From G963665925 sp963678925 (GTDB taxonomy: Bacteria > Bacillota > Clostridia > Peptostreptococcales > Acidaminobacteraceae), in the NCBI GenBank assembly GCA_963678925.1, contig OY787533.1, forward strand, positions 2,108,001-2,172,000: a stretch of 64,000 bases of DNA, in the 5' to 3' direction. Positions 16,515-26,400 of the stretch are shown piece after piece. The position numbers and the translations under genes are program-made. Under the pieces are notes generated by a model. It was not told the DNA's origin, did not search any database, and saw nothing but the letters and a program-made list of their open reading frames with translations. Position 1 is the first letter of the stretch. Each line of letters starts with the position of its first letter.

Positions 16515-17333
16515 ATGAGTAAAATGAAAAGAAACGAGCGCATAGGCGCAATTGTTAAAATCCTATGCGACAGACCCAATAAGGTCTATACGCTGAATCA
16601 TTTCACAGAAATGTTTCAGTCTGCAAAATCAACAATCAGCGAGGATCTGGTGATTGTAAAGAAACTGATGGAAAACCTGGAGCTTGGCAGGGTGGAGACC
16701 ATTGCGGGTGCTGCTGGCGGAGTGAAGTACATTCCGTATGTGAGCCCGGAAAAGAAGCGTGGACTGGTTGACGAACTCTGCGAGGTCATAGGGGATCCGA
16801 AGAGAATTATCCCTGGTGGCTTCGTATATATAGCGGATTTGCTCTATAATCCCAGCTATGTAAAGCGTGTTGGTGAGATTTTTGCCGAAAAATATGCGGA
16901 TCAGTCAATAGATTATGTTATGACGGTGGAAACTAAGGGTATACCACTAGCAATGATGACTGCTAGTCATCTGAATGTGCCGCTTGTCATAGCAAGACAC
17001 AAAAATAAAGTTACAGAAGGTTCTACTTTGAGTATAAACTATGTATCAGGTTCCACTGGACAGGTTCAGACGATGTATGTATCCAAAAAGGCCATCAAGC
17101 CTGGATCGAACATCCTCATCGTAGATGATTTCATGCGTGCGGGCGGTACGGCTAGAGGCATGGCTGACCTGGTGAGCGAGCTCGATTCCAATGTCAGCGG
17201 CATCGCAGTTCTCATTGAGACGCTGCAGCCAAAAGAAAAAATGGTTAAAGGGCATATTTCAATTCTTAGACTGGATGAATCCAATAAGGAAAATGTGCGC
17301 GTATTCCCGAGTGATGGGCTTATAAACGAATAG
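16515..17333 (+). CDS. purR: Purine operon repressor PurR
   Basis: This 272-residue Bacillota-type PurR has an N-terminal winged helix (about 1-75, with NHFTEMFQSAKSTISEDLVI) fused to a phosphoribosyltransferase-like domain that senses PRPP (ILIVDDFMRAGGTARGM). PRPP binding releases the protein from PurBox DNA. The frame extends to GTG 16506, but that GTG lies inside the likely ribosome binding site GGGGTG; ATG 16515 is preferred. As in Bacillus it precedes spoVG-glmU-prs. Confidence 0.93.
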   Translation: MSKMKRNERIGAIVKILCDRPNKVYTLNHFTEMFQSAKSTISEDLVIVKKLMENLELGRVETIAGAAGGVKYIPYVSPEKKRGLVDELCEVIGDPKRIIPGGFVYIADLLYNPSYVKRVGEIFAEKYADQSIDYVMTVETKGIPLAMMTASHLNVPLVIARHKNKVTEGSTLSINYVSGSTGQVQTMYVSKKAIKPGSNILIVDDFMRAGGTARGMADLVSELDSNVSGIAVLIETLQPKEKMVKGHISILRLDESNKENVRVFPSDGLINE

Positions 17334-17369
17334 AGTCATGGGTGAAACGTGTTCTGTTTTCTAGTTTGA

Positions 17370-17402
17370 CTGAGAATTTTCATAATTATTTTAAATTTTC
17401 AG
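17370..17402 (+). terminator. Weak AT-rich hairpin after purR
   Basis: CTGAGAATTT (17370-17379) pairs with AAATTTTCAG (17393-17402) with one G-U. The T-run after it is poor (ATATTTTG), so this may be only a partial terminator. Confidence 0.35.
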
Positions 17403-17491
17403 ATATTTTGAAGGAAAAACTGTCCTGATGCCGAATAGTAAAAGATACGCATTTTGACCAATGATTCTGGAGAAAGGTAGGGAACGCACGT

Positions 17492-17794
17492 ATGAATGTA
17501 ACCGATGTCAGAATTCGAAAGCTTCGAGATGAAGGTAAGATGAAAGCCGTGGTTTCCGTGACGTTTGATGATGCATTTGTTGTTCATGACATCAAAATCA
17601 TTGAAGGACAGAACGGTCTTTTTGTAGCGATGCCGAGTCGTAAAATCGGCGAGGCGGATTACCGGGATATTGCACATCCAATCAATCAGGAAATGCGAAA
17701 TCTTCTGACCGATGTAATCTTCGAAGAGTACGAGAAAGCGAAACACCAAACAGATACAGATGATGTCCATGAAGAAAATGCGGACGAAGAATAA
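17492..17794 (+). CDS. spoVG: SpoVG, RNA/DNA-binding regulator
   Basis: This 100-residue protein has the full SpoVG core: MNVTDVRIRKLRDEGKMKA, VTFDDAFVVHDIKIIEG, FVAMPSRKIGEADYRDIAHP and the C-terminal helix. Despite its name it is a global nucleic-acid-binding regulator kept in many non-sporulating Bacillota, so it does not argue for sporulation. A strong terminator follows. Confidence 0.95.
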   Translation: MNVTDVRIRKLRDEGKMKAVVSVTFDDAFVVHDIKIIEGQNGLFVAMPSRKIGEADYRDIAHPINQEMRNLLTDVIFEEYEKAKHQTDTDDVHEENADEE

Positions 17795-17811
17795 GTACGA
17801 TCGTTTAAACC

Positions 17812-17840
17812 AACCAGGTGCATGTGCGCCTGGTTTTTTC
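17812..17840 (+). terminator. Terminator of spoVG
   Basis: AACCAGGTGCA pairs with TGCGCCTGGTT, followed by six T. Confidence 0.85.
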
Positions 17841-18039
17841 AGTTCTATAACCCTATATGACGGGTCAGGGGACATAGTCATGGCGGTCGCGATAGAACGA
17901 AATCCGATTTTTTTTACAAATCGGAAAAAAAACTCGTAATCCTGCGGCAATGATGTATAATGGTTAAGGCTCAAACATATAAAATGATGAAAATGCGTAT
18001 TTTTGTTCGTGTCTATGCTTCGCATTCAATGTCTGAAAA

Positions 18040-18048
18040 TGGTATAAT
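18040..18048 (+). promoter_or_regulatory. Extended -10 promoter of glmU
   Basis: TGGTATAAT at 18040-18048 is an exact extended -10, 34 bases before ATG 18082. Another TATAAT lies at 17956-17961. Between spoVG and glmU there is also an AT-rich hairpin TCCGATTT/AAATCGGA (17903-17925) of unknown role. Confidence 0.6.
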
Positions 18049-18081
18049 GCGCATAGAAATAAGACAAACCGGGAGGACAAA

Positions 18082-19455
18082 ATGGGAAAACTCATGTCAA
18101 TTATTCTGGCGGCAGGTGCCGGAACGCGTATGAAATCAAAATTGCCGAAGGTGCTGCACAAGGTATGTGGTCAAACACTGGTAGATCATGTTGTGGATGC
18201 TGCACGAGAAATTGGTTCGGAACACGTTGTTGCTGTTGTGGGACACGGCCGTGAGGCAGTACAGGCACAGCTTGAGCCGCGCGGTGTCAAGTTTGCCGTA
18301 CAGACAGAGCAGCTTGGTACAGGCCATGCCGTTCTAGTGGCATCGGACCACATTGCAGATGACGAAAACGTTCTTATACTTTGCGGAGATACACCGCTGA
18401 TTGAGCCTGAGTCTTTAAAGGGACTGGTAGAGCTGATGGAAGAAAAGGCCTATAGCGGCGTCCTAATGACGACGTTCGTGGACGATCCGACAGGCTATGG
18501 CCGCATTCTCAGAGATGCAGAGGGCAACGTCGCAGGTATTGTGGAGCATAAGGATGCAGATGAAGTCCAGCGTGCCATCAAGGAAATCAATCCAGCAGTT
18601 TACTGCTTTAAGGGTGATGTCCTAAAGAAAGCGCTCAGCGCCCTTAAGAACGACAATGCACAGGGTGAATACTACCTGACAGATGTTATAGAAATCATTC
18701 GAGGCTATGGGCATAAAATCGGCGGATTTGCCGTAGAGGACCCAGCTCAGATGCTGGGGGTCAATTCAAGAGTACAGCTACATGAGGCTGAACGCATTAT
18801 GCAGGCCCGTATTATGGAAAAGCTCATGGTTGAGGGTGTCACCATCATCAACGCAGGCAATACATATATAGAAAAGAAAGTCAGAATTGGCAGCGATACG
18901 GTCGTTTATCCAGGCGCATTCCTTACAGGGGAAACGGTAATTGGTGAAGACTGTGTCATCGGTCCCAACGCACGTATTGAGAACTGCACGCTTGAAAATG
19001 ACGTAGAAGTACGTTCTTCTACCATGGTGGACAGCAGTGTGGACGCGCATACAAAGGTGGGTCCTTATGCTTACCTGAGACCAAACAGCAAAATCGGGCA
19101 GCATGTCAAAGTCGGTGATTTTGTGGAAGTTAAGAACTCAACGATTGGGAACCATTCAAAGGTCTCTCATCTAGCATATATAGGCGACGGAGACGTCGGA
19201 GAAAATGTGAACATCGGCTGCGGTGTCGTATTTGTCAATTATGATGGCAAGAACAAGAATAGAACCAAGGTAGAGGATGGGGCATTTGTTGGCTGCAATG
19301 TCAATTTGATTGCGCCGGTTACTGTGGAGAAGAACGCATACGTTGCTGCCGGTTCCACTGTGACAGAGGATGTTCAGGAAAAGGCCTTGGCTGTTGCCAG
19401 AGCTAGGCAGGTCAACAAGCCTGGTTGGGTGGATAAGAAGAAGCTATTTAAATAA
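18082..19455 (+). CDS. glmU: Bifunctional GlcNAc-1-P uridylyltransferase / GlcN-1-P acetyltransferase
   Basis: This 457-residue enzyme carries out the last two steps to UDP-GlcNAc for wall synthesis. The N-terminal pyrophosphorylase domain has ILAAGAGTRMKSKLPKVLHK and ILCGDTPLI. The C-terminal left-handed beta-helix has hexapeptide repeats (for example IGEDCVIGPNARIENCTLEN) and the acetyltransferase active site region HLAYIGDGDVGENVNIGCG. Both activities look intact. GGGAGGA precedes the ATG. Confidence 0.96.
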   Translation: MGKLMSIILAAGAGTRMKSKLPKVLHKVCGQTLVDHVVDAAREIGSEHVVAVVGHGREAVQAQLEPRGVKFAVQTEQLGTGHAVLVASDHIADDENVLILCGDTPLIEPESLKGLVELMEEKAYSGVLMTTFVDDPTGYGRILRDAEGNVAGIVEHKDADEVQRAIKEINPAVYCFKGDVLKKALSALKNDNAQGEYYLTDVIEIIRGYGHKIGGFAVEDPAQMLGVNSRVQLHEAERIMQARIMEKLMVEGVTIINAGNTYIEKKVRIGSDTVVYPGAFLTGETVIGEDCVIGPNARIENCTLENDVEVRSSTMVDSSVDAHTKVGPYAYLRPNSKIGQHVKVGDFVEVKNSTIGNHSKVSHLAYIGDGDVGENVNIGCGVVFVNYDGKNKNRTKVEDGAFVGCNVNLIAPVTVEKNAYVAAGSTVTEDVQEKALAVARARQVNKPGWVDKKKLFK

Positions 19456-19487
19456 GAGGGGATTTCCTCTTACGTGAGTTTTTTAGT
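19453..19487 (+). terminator. Weak hairpin between glmU and prs
   Basis: TAAGAGG (19453-19459) pairs with CCTCTTA (19466-19472); TTTTTT follows 8 bases later. It probably gives partial termination at most. Confidence 0.35.
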
Positions 19488-19502
19488 GATTTGGAGGTCA
19501 AA

Positions 19503-20459
19503 ATGCATAGCAAGGGTAAAGCAATTAAAATCTTCGCAGGTAACTCGAACAAGGAGCTTGCAAAAGCAATTTGTGCAGAGCTGGGCGTGCCGCTAGGTGA
19601 CGCAGATGTTACCAACTTCAGTGACGGAGAAATTGCTGTCAACATTAGAGAAACAGTTCGTGGCTGTGATGTTTACATCGTTCAGTCAACATCTCGTCCA
19701 ATGGTAAACCGTTACCTGATGGAACTGCTCATTATGATTGATGCACTAAAGCGTGCTTCGGCAGGCAGAATTACAGCGGTTATTCCTTACTACGGATACG
19801 CTAGACAGGATAGAAAAGCAAAGGCGAGAGATCCGATCAGTGCTAAGCTTGTAGCTGACCTGATTGCAGCTGCTGGTGCAGACCGCGTGCTGACAATGGA
19901 TCTGCATGCTGCGCAGATTCAGGGATACTTTGACATTCCGGTGGACCATCTTGTGGGTGGCCCAATCCTTTCTGAGTACTTCCTCAACAAGCAACTTGAA
20001 GATGTAACTGTCGTTTCACCTGACCTGGGCAGTGTTACGCGTTCAAGAAAGTTCGCTGACCGTCTGGACGCGCCAATTGCAATTATTGACAAGCGTCGTC
20101 CTAAAGCAAATGTATCAGAAGTCATGAATGTTATCGGTGAAATCGAAGGACGCACATGTATTCTGATTGATGACATGATTGATACTGCAGGCACAATCTG
20201 CAATGCTGCAAACGCGCTGATGGAAAGAGGCGCTAAGGAAGTTTACGCATGCTGTACGCATCCTGTACTTTCGGGTCCTGCACTTGAAAGAATCAAAGAA
20301 TCTGTAATCAAGGAACTGGTTGTTCTTGACACGATTTACCTGGATGAGCGTTTTGACATTCCAAACCTGAAAGAGCTTTCTGTGGCACCGCTATTCGCGG
20401 AGTCGATTCGCCGAATCTTCCACAATGATTCTGTAAGCAAGCTGTTCGATGAAAACTAA
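19503..20459 (+). CDS. prs: Ribose-phosphate pyrophosphokinase (PRPP synthetase)
   Basis: This 318-residue enzyme makes PRPP from ribose 5-phosphate and ATP, feeding pyrE, the purine pathway and the PurR signal. Seen: NFSDGEIAVNIRETVRG, YYGYARQDRKAKARDPISAK (the flexible ATP loop), MDLHAAQIQGYFDIPVDHL and the PRPP loop LIDDMIDTAGT. The frame extends to TTG 19491, but ATG 19503 is preceded by TTGGAGG, so I choose it. Confidence 0.96.
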   Translation: MHSKGKAIKIFAGNSNKELAKAICAELGVPLGDADVTNFSDGEIAVNIRETVRGCDVYIVQSTSRPMVNRYLMELLIMIDALKRASAGRITAVIPYYGYARQDRKAKARDPISAKLVADLIAAAGADRVLTMDLHAAQIQGYFDIPVDHLVGGPILSEYFLNKQLEDVTVVSPDLGSVTRSRKFADRLDAPIAIIDKRRPKANVSEVMNVIGEIEGRTCILIDDMIDTAGTICNAANALMERGAKEVYACCTHPVLSGPALERIKESVIKELVVLDTIYLDERFDIPNLKELSVAPLFAESIRRIFHNDSVSKLFDEN

Positions 20460-20473
20460 AATAATTCAAAAAT

Positions 20474-20501
20474 CGCCATGCCTTTGCATGGCGTTTTTTT
20501 T
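20474..20501 (+). terminator. Terminator of prs
   Basis: CGCCATGC (20474-20481) pairs with GCATGGCG (20486-20493), followed by eight T. Confidence 0.92.
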
Positions 20502-20624
20502 ATGAGCCGAATAAAAAAATCTTCTTGTCCTTGTCCTTGAAAACCTAAAGATTTGTTAAGGTGCTATACTCCTATTTGTAATGGGTAAGAATAAGGCATG
20601 GATTATGACGGGAGGGGGATTATA

Positions 20625-22691
20625 ATGGCAGGAAAAAAAGACAAGGCTAAAAAATCAAAAGTGAAAAAGGTTGAGAACGCATCGACAAAAATCAAGCACC
20701 GAAGTATGGGGACAATCATCATGGTCATGTTCCTTGCCGTGATTGTTACGTCCCTGAGCATACTGGGCTATATTTCCTATCTGACAGGGACCAACATGCT
20801 TAAGGACAATTTCAAGGAAATGACCAGTGAACTGCTGAATAGTGTGGACAAGTCCACGGTCAATTATCTGGACAGGTTCGAGTACATTGTAGAGTATCTG
20901 GCGCGGGACTCCAATATTACCAGTGTGGATACCTACGCGGACTCATTGCCGTGGATGCTCAAGGTTTTGGATAATGTTCTGGAGTCGGAATCAGAAGTGC
21001 TGAACGCTTATTATGCGGTTGACGGCGGGGATTTCCATGTGCGCCCATCTGCAGATTTGCCAGCTGATTTTGATGCGACGACGAGACCTTGGTACTTGGC
21101 AGCCAAGGAAGCCGGTGGGTCGGTTGTATGGACAGACCCTTATCAGGATACTGCCACAGGTCAAACCGTGGTTACTGTAACGAAAGCCGTCTATGACGGT
21201 GGCAAGTTTGATGGCGTCGTGGGAATCGATGTTTCCCTTCAGGATATTGCAAACATGCTCAATGAAATGCAGATTGGGGAGAGGGGCTATCCGATACTTC
21301 TGGATAAGAACCTGGTCGTTCTGACGCATAAGAACCCTGATGTCATCGGAAGCGTAGGGCCGGTAACCGCCGTAAATGAGGCCATGGTGGCCAGTGAAGC
21401 GGGTTCGGTTGACTACAGGTGGGAAGAAGCTACGGGTATGGAAAGCAAGTTTGCCGTATTCACAACCATTCATAAGACGGGATGGCGCCTCCTTGCTACG
21501 ATGTATATGGACGAAATTGAGAAGGAAACCACGCGCATACTGAGGAATATTCTTGTGGTCGGGCTCTTCACCTTGGTAATCAGTATGCTGGTAGCATGGG
21601 CCTTTTCAAAGCGTATATCGAAAAATGTGGGTGCCATGGTGGCTTCCATGGAACTGGTCAAGGATGGTGATTTGACCGCAACACCAGAGGTCAGCTCCAA
21701 TGATGAGCTCAAGGTCCTCAGTGTCTATATTGGCGATACTCTGGATGAACTCGGTGCCCTAATCGGTAAAATCAAAGGTGTTTCAGACGAAATCACCCAT
21801 GCGGCTGAAAATCTGGCTGCAACCAGTGAGGAAACCAGCGCATCCGCTGAAGAGGTGTCCCGTACGGTGGAAGATATCGCCAAGGGTGCCCAGGACCAGG
21901 CGCATGACGCTGAAAAAGGCGCTATGATTGCAAGGCAGCTGTCAGATCGTTTCAAAGTCCTTACTGAAAATACAACACGCATCCAAAGCTCTGCAGAAGA
22001 GGTTGAAAATGCCAACATGCAGGGTATGACAGCCATTGAAGGCCTGCGCGAGAAGAGCAAACTGACCGATGAAGCCAATGTTGAAATCGGACAGGTCATT
22101 GACGAACTGAACAGCAAGACACAGCATATTGGAACAATACTCGACACCATCAGTTCCATTTCTGAGCAGACCAACCTGCTTGCCCTCAATGCATCCATTG
22201 AGGCGGCCAGAGCAGGTGAACACGGCAGAGGCTTTGCCGTTGTTGCCGAAGAAATTCGAAAACTGGCTGAGGAGTCTGCAGGTGCTACAGATGAAATCAG
22301 GGATATTGTCATGAATATCCGTTCTGATAGTGAGAAGACCGTTGACAGCATGAGTAATGTGAAGAAGATCAGTGAAGAGCAGTCGCTGGCGGTTCAGGAT
22401 GTGAACAGCTCCTTCGCCATCATTTCGAAATCGATTGAAGGCATTGCCGATCAGATTCAGGCCATTGTCAAGAGTGTCAACGTCCTTAATGAAGATAAAG
22501 ATCAGATTGTATCCTCAATCGAAAACATATCTGCAGTTTCAGAGGAAACGGCAGCGGCGTCTGAGGAAGTCACAGCGACCGTTCAGCAGCAGAATATGGC
22601 AGTGGATGAGGTTGCGCGTGCCGCAGAACAGCTGAACTACATGTCCAAGACCATGAGTGAGAATATCAGCAAATTCAAAATCAAGTCTTGA
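20625..22691 (+). CDS. Methyl-accepting chemotaxis protein with double Cache sensor
   Basis: This 688-residue chemoreceptor starts with a Lys-rich tail and TM1 (about 27-53). An extracellular dCache_1-type domain follows (about 54-300), then TM2 (about 305-328), HAMP (about 330-385), and a signalling domain with the conserved hairpin tip SEQTNLLALNASIEAARAGE. In the sensor, TTRPWYLAA followed by a later Asp (GVVGIDVSL) recalls the R-x-W-Y...D pattern reported for amino-acid-binding dCache domains; the ligand is inferred. The frame extends to 20598, but ATG 20625 has GGGAGGGG before it. It implies a motile cell. It is an insert in the otherwise conserved prs-pth order. Confidence 0.9.
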   Translation: MAGKKDKAKKSKVKKVENASTKIKHRSMGTIIMVMFLAVIVTSLSILGYISYLTGTNMLKDNFKEMTSELLNSVDKSTVNYLDRFEYIVEYLARDSNITSVDTYADSLPWMLKVLDNVLESESEVLNAYYAVDGGDFHVRPSADLPADFDATTRPWYLAAKEAGGSVVWTDPYQDTATGQTVVTVTKAVYDGGKFDGVVGIDVSLQDIANMLNEMQIGERGYPILLDKNLVVLTHKNPDVIGSVGPVTAVNEAMVASEAGSVDYRWEEATGMESKFAVFTTIHKTGWRLLATMYMDEIEKETTRILRNILVVGLFTLVISMLVAWAFSKRISKNVGAMVASMELVKDGDLTATPEVSSNDELKVLSVYIGDTLDELGALIGKIKGVSDEITHAAENLAATSEETSASAEEVSRTVEDIAKGAQDQAHDAEKGAMIARQLSDRFKVLTENTTRIQSSAEEVENANMQGMTAIEGLREKSKLTDEANVEIGQVIDELNSKTQHIGTILDTISSISEQTNLLALNASIEAARAGEHGRGFAVVAEEIRKLAEESAGATDEIRDIVMNIRSDSEKTVDSMSNVKKISEEQSLAVQDVNSSFAIISKSIEGIADQIQAIVKSVNVLNEDKDQIVSSIENISAVSEETAAASEEVTATVQQQNMAVDEVARAAEQLNYMSKTMSENISKFKIKS

Positions 22692-22729
22692 TAGCCTGTA
22701 TTCAGGTGCCCTGTAAGGTGAAACCTGTA

Positions 22730-22770
22730 AGACCCGGAGAAGATGCATAATCCAATCCGGGTCTTTGTTT
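22730..22770 (+). terminator. Terminator of the chemoreceptor gene
   Basis: AGACCCGGA (22730-22738) pairs with TCCGGGTCT (22756-22764), followed by TTGTTT. Confidence 0.8.
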
Positions 22771-22814
22771 ACGTGGGCACATATTAAATCGAAATGAGAT
22801 TTATGCCCACATTC

Positions 22815-22843
22815 TTGAAAGAGTCTGACGACTTTGGTATAAT
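22815..22843 (+). promoter_or_regulatory. Promoter of pth-mfd
   Basis: TTGAAA (22815-22820), a 17-base spacer ending TGG, and TATAAT (22838-22843): a strong sigma-A promoter with extended -10. Confidence 0.8.
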
Positions 22844-22884
22844 GAGCGCCGCGAGAAGTTGTCACAAAGGACAGAGGTGATGAA

Positions 22885-23445
22885 ATGTATGTAGTAGTAG
22901 GACTTGGAAACCCTGGAAAAAAATATGACGGCACCCGTCATAATATCGGGTTTGAGGTTATAGATTATTTGAGCGTGAAGCTTGATATACCAGTGAATAA
23001 GATTAAGCACAAGGCGCTGATTGGTGAAGGGCGTTTAGGGACCGAGAAAATAGTGCTTGTAAAACCCCAGACGTACATGAATCTGAGCGGTGAATCCGTA
23101 ATGCAGATTCTCTCATATTACAATGTCGATATGGAGAAACTGATTGTCGCCTATGATGATATTGATACGGATTTTGGCAAGCTTCGAATCCGAAAGAAGG
23201 GCAGCGCCGGAACACACAATGGCATGCGCAACATCATTTTCCTATCGAAAGATGACGGGTTTCCCAGGGTGCGCATGGGGATTGGCAGGCCAGAAAACGG
23301 TAGAGATCTTGCAGACTATGTTATCGGCCGTTTTTCCAAAGAGGAAGCCAAAGCGGTTGTCGCTGTTGTGAAAAACGCAGGGGATGCAATTGAAACCATG
23401 ATTACCGATGGCGTGGATTTGGCAATGAATCGCTTCAATGGGTAA
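22885..23445 (+). CDS. pth: Peptidyl-tRNA hydrolase
   Basis: This 186-residue enzyme recycles tRNA from dropped-off peptidyl-tRNA. The signature VVGLGNPGKKYDGTRHNIGF at the N-terminus carries the catalytic His; KPQTYMNLSGESV and AYDDIDTDFGKLRIRKKGSA are further family motifs. It is called spoVC in Bacillus, where it precedes mfd as here (29-base gap). Confidence 0.96.
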   Translation: MYVVVGLGNPGKKYDGTRHNIGFEVIDYLSVKLDIPVNKIKHKALIGEGRLGTEKIVLVKPQTYMNLSGESVMQILSYYNVDMEKLIVAYDDIDTDFGKLRIRKKGSAGTHNGMRNIIFLSKDDGFPRVRMGIGRPENGRDLADYVIGRFSKEEAKAVVAVVKNAGDAIETMITDGVDLAMNRFNG

Positions 23446-23474
23446 ATGGAAGTGGAGCTAGACAGGAGAAGAAA

Positions 23475-26400
23475 ATGAAGCAAGCCTTGTTTCAACCCTT
23501 TGAGAACGCAAAAGCGACAAGAGCCCTGGTCCGAAGTCTGGATGAGGGCTATGGCAGTATATCTGTAACCGGTGTATGGGGGACTCTCAGCGCCCAGATG
23601 ATCGCTTATACGAATTTAAAAACTAATGCTGCAAACCTTGTGATTGCAAGTTCTGAGGTAGAGGCAAAGGCACTTGTGGATGACCTGAATGCATTTGGGG
23701 ATGTGGCTGCCTATTTTCCTGCGCGTGAAATGGTCTTCTTCGATATGTACGCACACTCGAATCAGAACATCCACGAACGCATTGGCGTGATTGAACGTCT
23801 TATCGCAGGTGAAACCCTGACGGTTGTCACCACTTCTGAAGCACTGCTCATGCGTCTTCCTGCAAAAAAATTGTGGGAGGTCAATCGGCTCAAATTTGAA
23901 CTTGGCAATTCCTACGACCTAAAGGCCACCCTCCATACCCTAGTCAATATGGGTTATGAAAGTGTGGATATGGTCGATTCCAAAGGCCATTTCAGCCTAA
24001 GAGGCGGGATTTTGGACGTTTACGCACCTGGAATGGATGAGCCCGTGCGGATTGAGTTTTTCGATGATGAGATTGATTCCATAAGAACCTTTGATCCTTC
24101 AAACCAGCTGTCAAAGGATAAAATCGACAGCGTAAACGTTGGACCATGTAGGGAAGTGCTGCTTGATGACGCGGCGCGCAAAAGACTGGATGAGAAAATC
24201 AGCGCACACCTGCCGGCCATAGAGAGCGAAGAGCTGGCTCAAAAGCTGGCACTGCTCAAGGAACATATCAACGAAGAGGTCTATGTTGACGGACTGGACA
24301 GATATTTTGACCTCATGTACGCGGAAGACGCGACACTGATGGATTTTATGCCGGTGCGCGCACCCATCTACATATCGGAACCGAGCCGGACCCATGAGCG
24401 GGCAGACCGTTACATCAGAGATTACCGGGAACGCTTCAAGAATTATTTTGAAAGAGGCGCGCTCCTTGCCGACCAAATCAACAATATTTACAGCTATGAC
24501 CGGATTTTAGAGGACATTGGAAGGCATCCTGTGATTCTCATGGACAATCTGACCAAGCGGATTGACGATTTCAGACTGGACCAGATCATTCATTTCCAGA
24601 CAGTGGAGGCACCGCTCTTTCACGGCAAGCATTCTGCTATGGCAGATGAAATCAAGCAGTGGCTCAAACGGGATTACCATATTGTTCTTGCGGTTTCAAC
24701 CCTTGAAAAGGGCGAACGCCTGAAGCGGATTCTCGATGATTACGAGGTCGACTCCGTGATTGTCAAAGAAATCGACAGTGCCGTTGTGTCGGGCAAAGTT
24801 CTGATTTGTCCCATTAACCTCAAGCACGGATTTATCCTGCGAGATATTCGCTATGCAGTTCTGACAGACAAGGAGATTTCCGGTGTCCACAGAAAGACAC
24901 GGCGCAAGAAACGCTCTGGACAGCTGATCAAATCCTTCAACGAATTGTCTGTGGGGGATTATGTTGTTCATGAGGCCCATGGTATCGGCAAGTATGTGGG
25001 CATCGACCAGCTGGTCGTGGACACACAGAAAAAGGACTACATGAAGATTTCATATTCCGGCGATGATGTGCTTTATATTCCGGTTGAAAATATGGATCTT
25101 ATTCAAAAATATATTGGTAATGAGGCTGCAAAAACAAAGCTGAGCAAGCTCGGCGGCGCTGAGTGGAAACGTGCCAAGGCAAAAGCCAAAAAATCCATAG
25201 AGGATATGACCGACGAACTTCTTGCCCTTTATGCGTCAAGGCATGGAAAAATCGGTTATGCCTATGGTGCGGACACGGAGTGGCAAAAGCAGTTTGAAGA
25301 CATGTTTCCATATGAGGAAACACCAGACCAGCTCAAGTGCATTGGGGAAATCAAACTGGATATGGAGAAGGGTGCACCTATGGAGCGCCTTCTTTGCGGC
25401 GACGTTGGCTTTGGCAAGACCGAGGTTGCTATTCGAGCGGTGTTTAAAGCCGTTATGGATTCAAAGCAGGTTGCATTCCTCGTTCCGACAACATTGCTTG
25501 CCCAGCAGCATTATGACAGACTTAAGGAACGTTTTTCAAAGTTTCCGGTCAAAGTGGAGATGCTCAGCCGTTTTAGAACGCCAAAGCAGCAGGAGAAGAT
25601 TGTCGAAGACCTGCGTGCGGGTGTTCTCGATGTTGTGGTGGGAACCCACAGGGTTCTGTCGACCGATGTGAAGTATAAGGATCTGGGGCTCCTGGTTATT
25701 GACGAGGAACAGCGATTTGGCGTCAAGCATAAGGAGAAAATCAAACAGCTCAAGGAGTCTGTCGATGTGCTGAGTCTTACGGCAACACCGATTCCGAGAA
25801 CCCTGCACATGTCCATGATAGGCATACGGGACATGAGCATTATTGAAGATCCACCAGAGGACAGATATCCTGTTCAGACCTATGTCACCGAATACGATGA
25901 GAATCTGATCGCAGAAGCGATTGAGCGTGAAATAGACCGAGGAGGACAGGTCTTCTTTGTCCATAACCGTGTCAGTGATATCGATCAGGTAACCGCCCGT
26001 CTGGCCAAACTGGTTCCAGACGCACGTATACAGTTTGCACACGGTCAGATGAGTGAAGTCAAGCTTGAAAAAATCATGATGAACTTTCTGAATCACGAGT
26101 TCGATGTGCTCGTATGCACGACCATTATCGAAACAGGACTGGATATTTCAAACGTGAACACCATCGTCATCAACGATGCGGATAAGATGGGGCTCTCCCA
26201 GCTCTATCAGTTGAGAGGGCGGGTAGGCAGAAGCAATCGCATAGCCTACGCCTATCTGACCTATGCCAGGGACAAAGTGCTTCCTGAAGTTGCGGAGAAA
26301 CGGCTGAAAGCAGTCAAGGAGTTTACTGAGCTGGGGTCAGGATTCAAAATTGCAATGCGGGACCTTGAAATCCGTGGAGCTGGCAATATTCTTGGCGCTG

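Noticed and set aside
17492..17794. spoVG as evidence of sporulation
   Set aside because: SpoVG is widespread in non-sporulating Bacillota, and the real sporulation genes of this block are absent.
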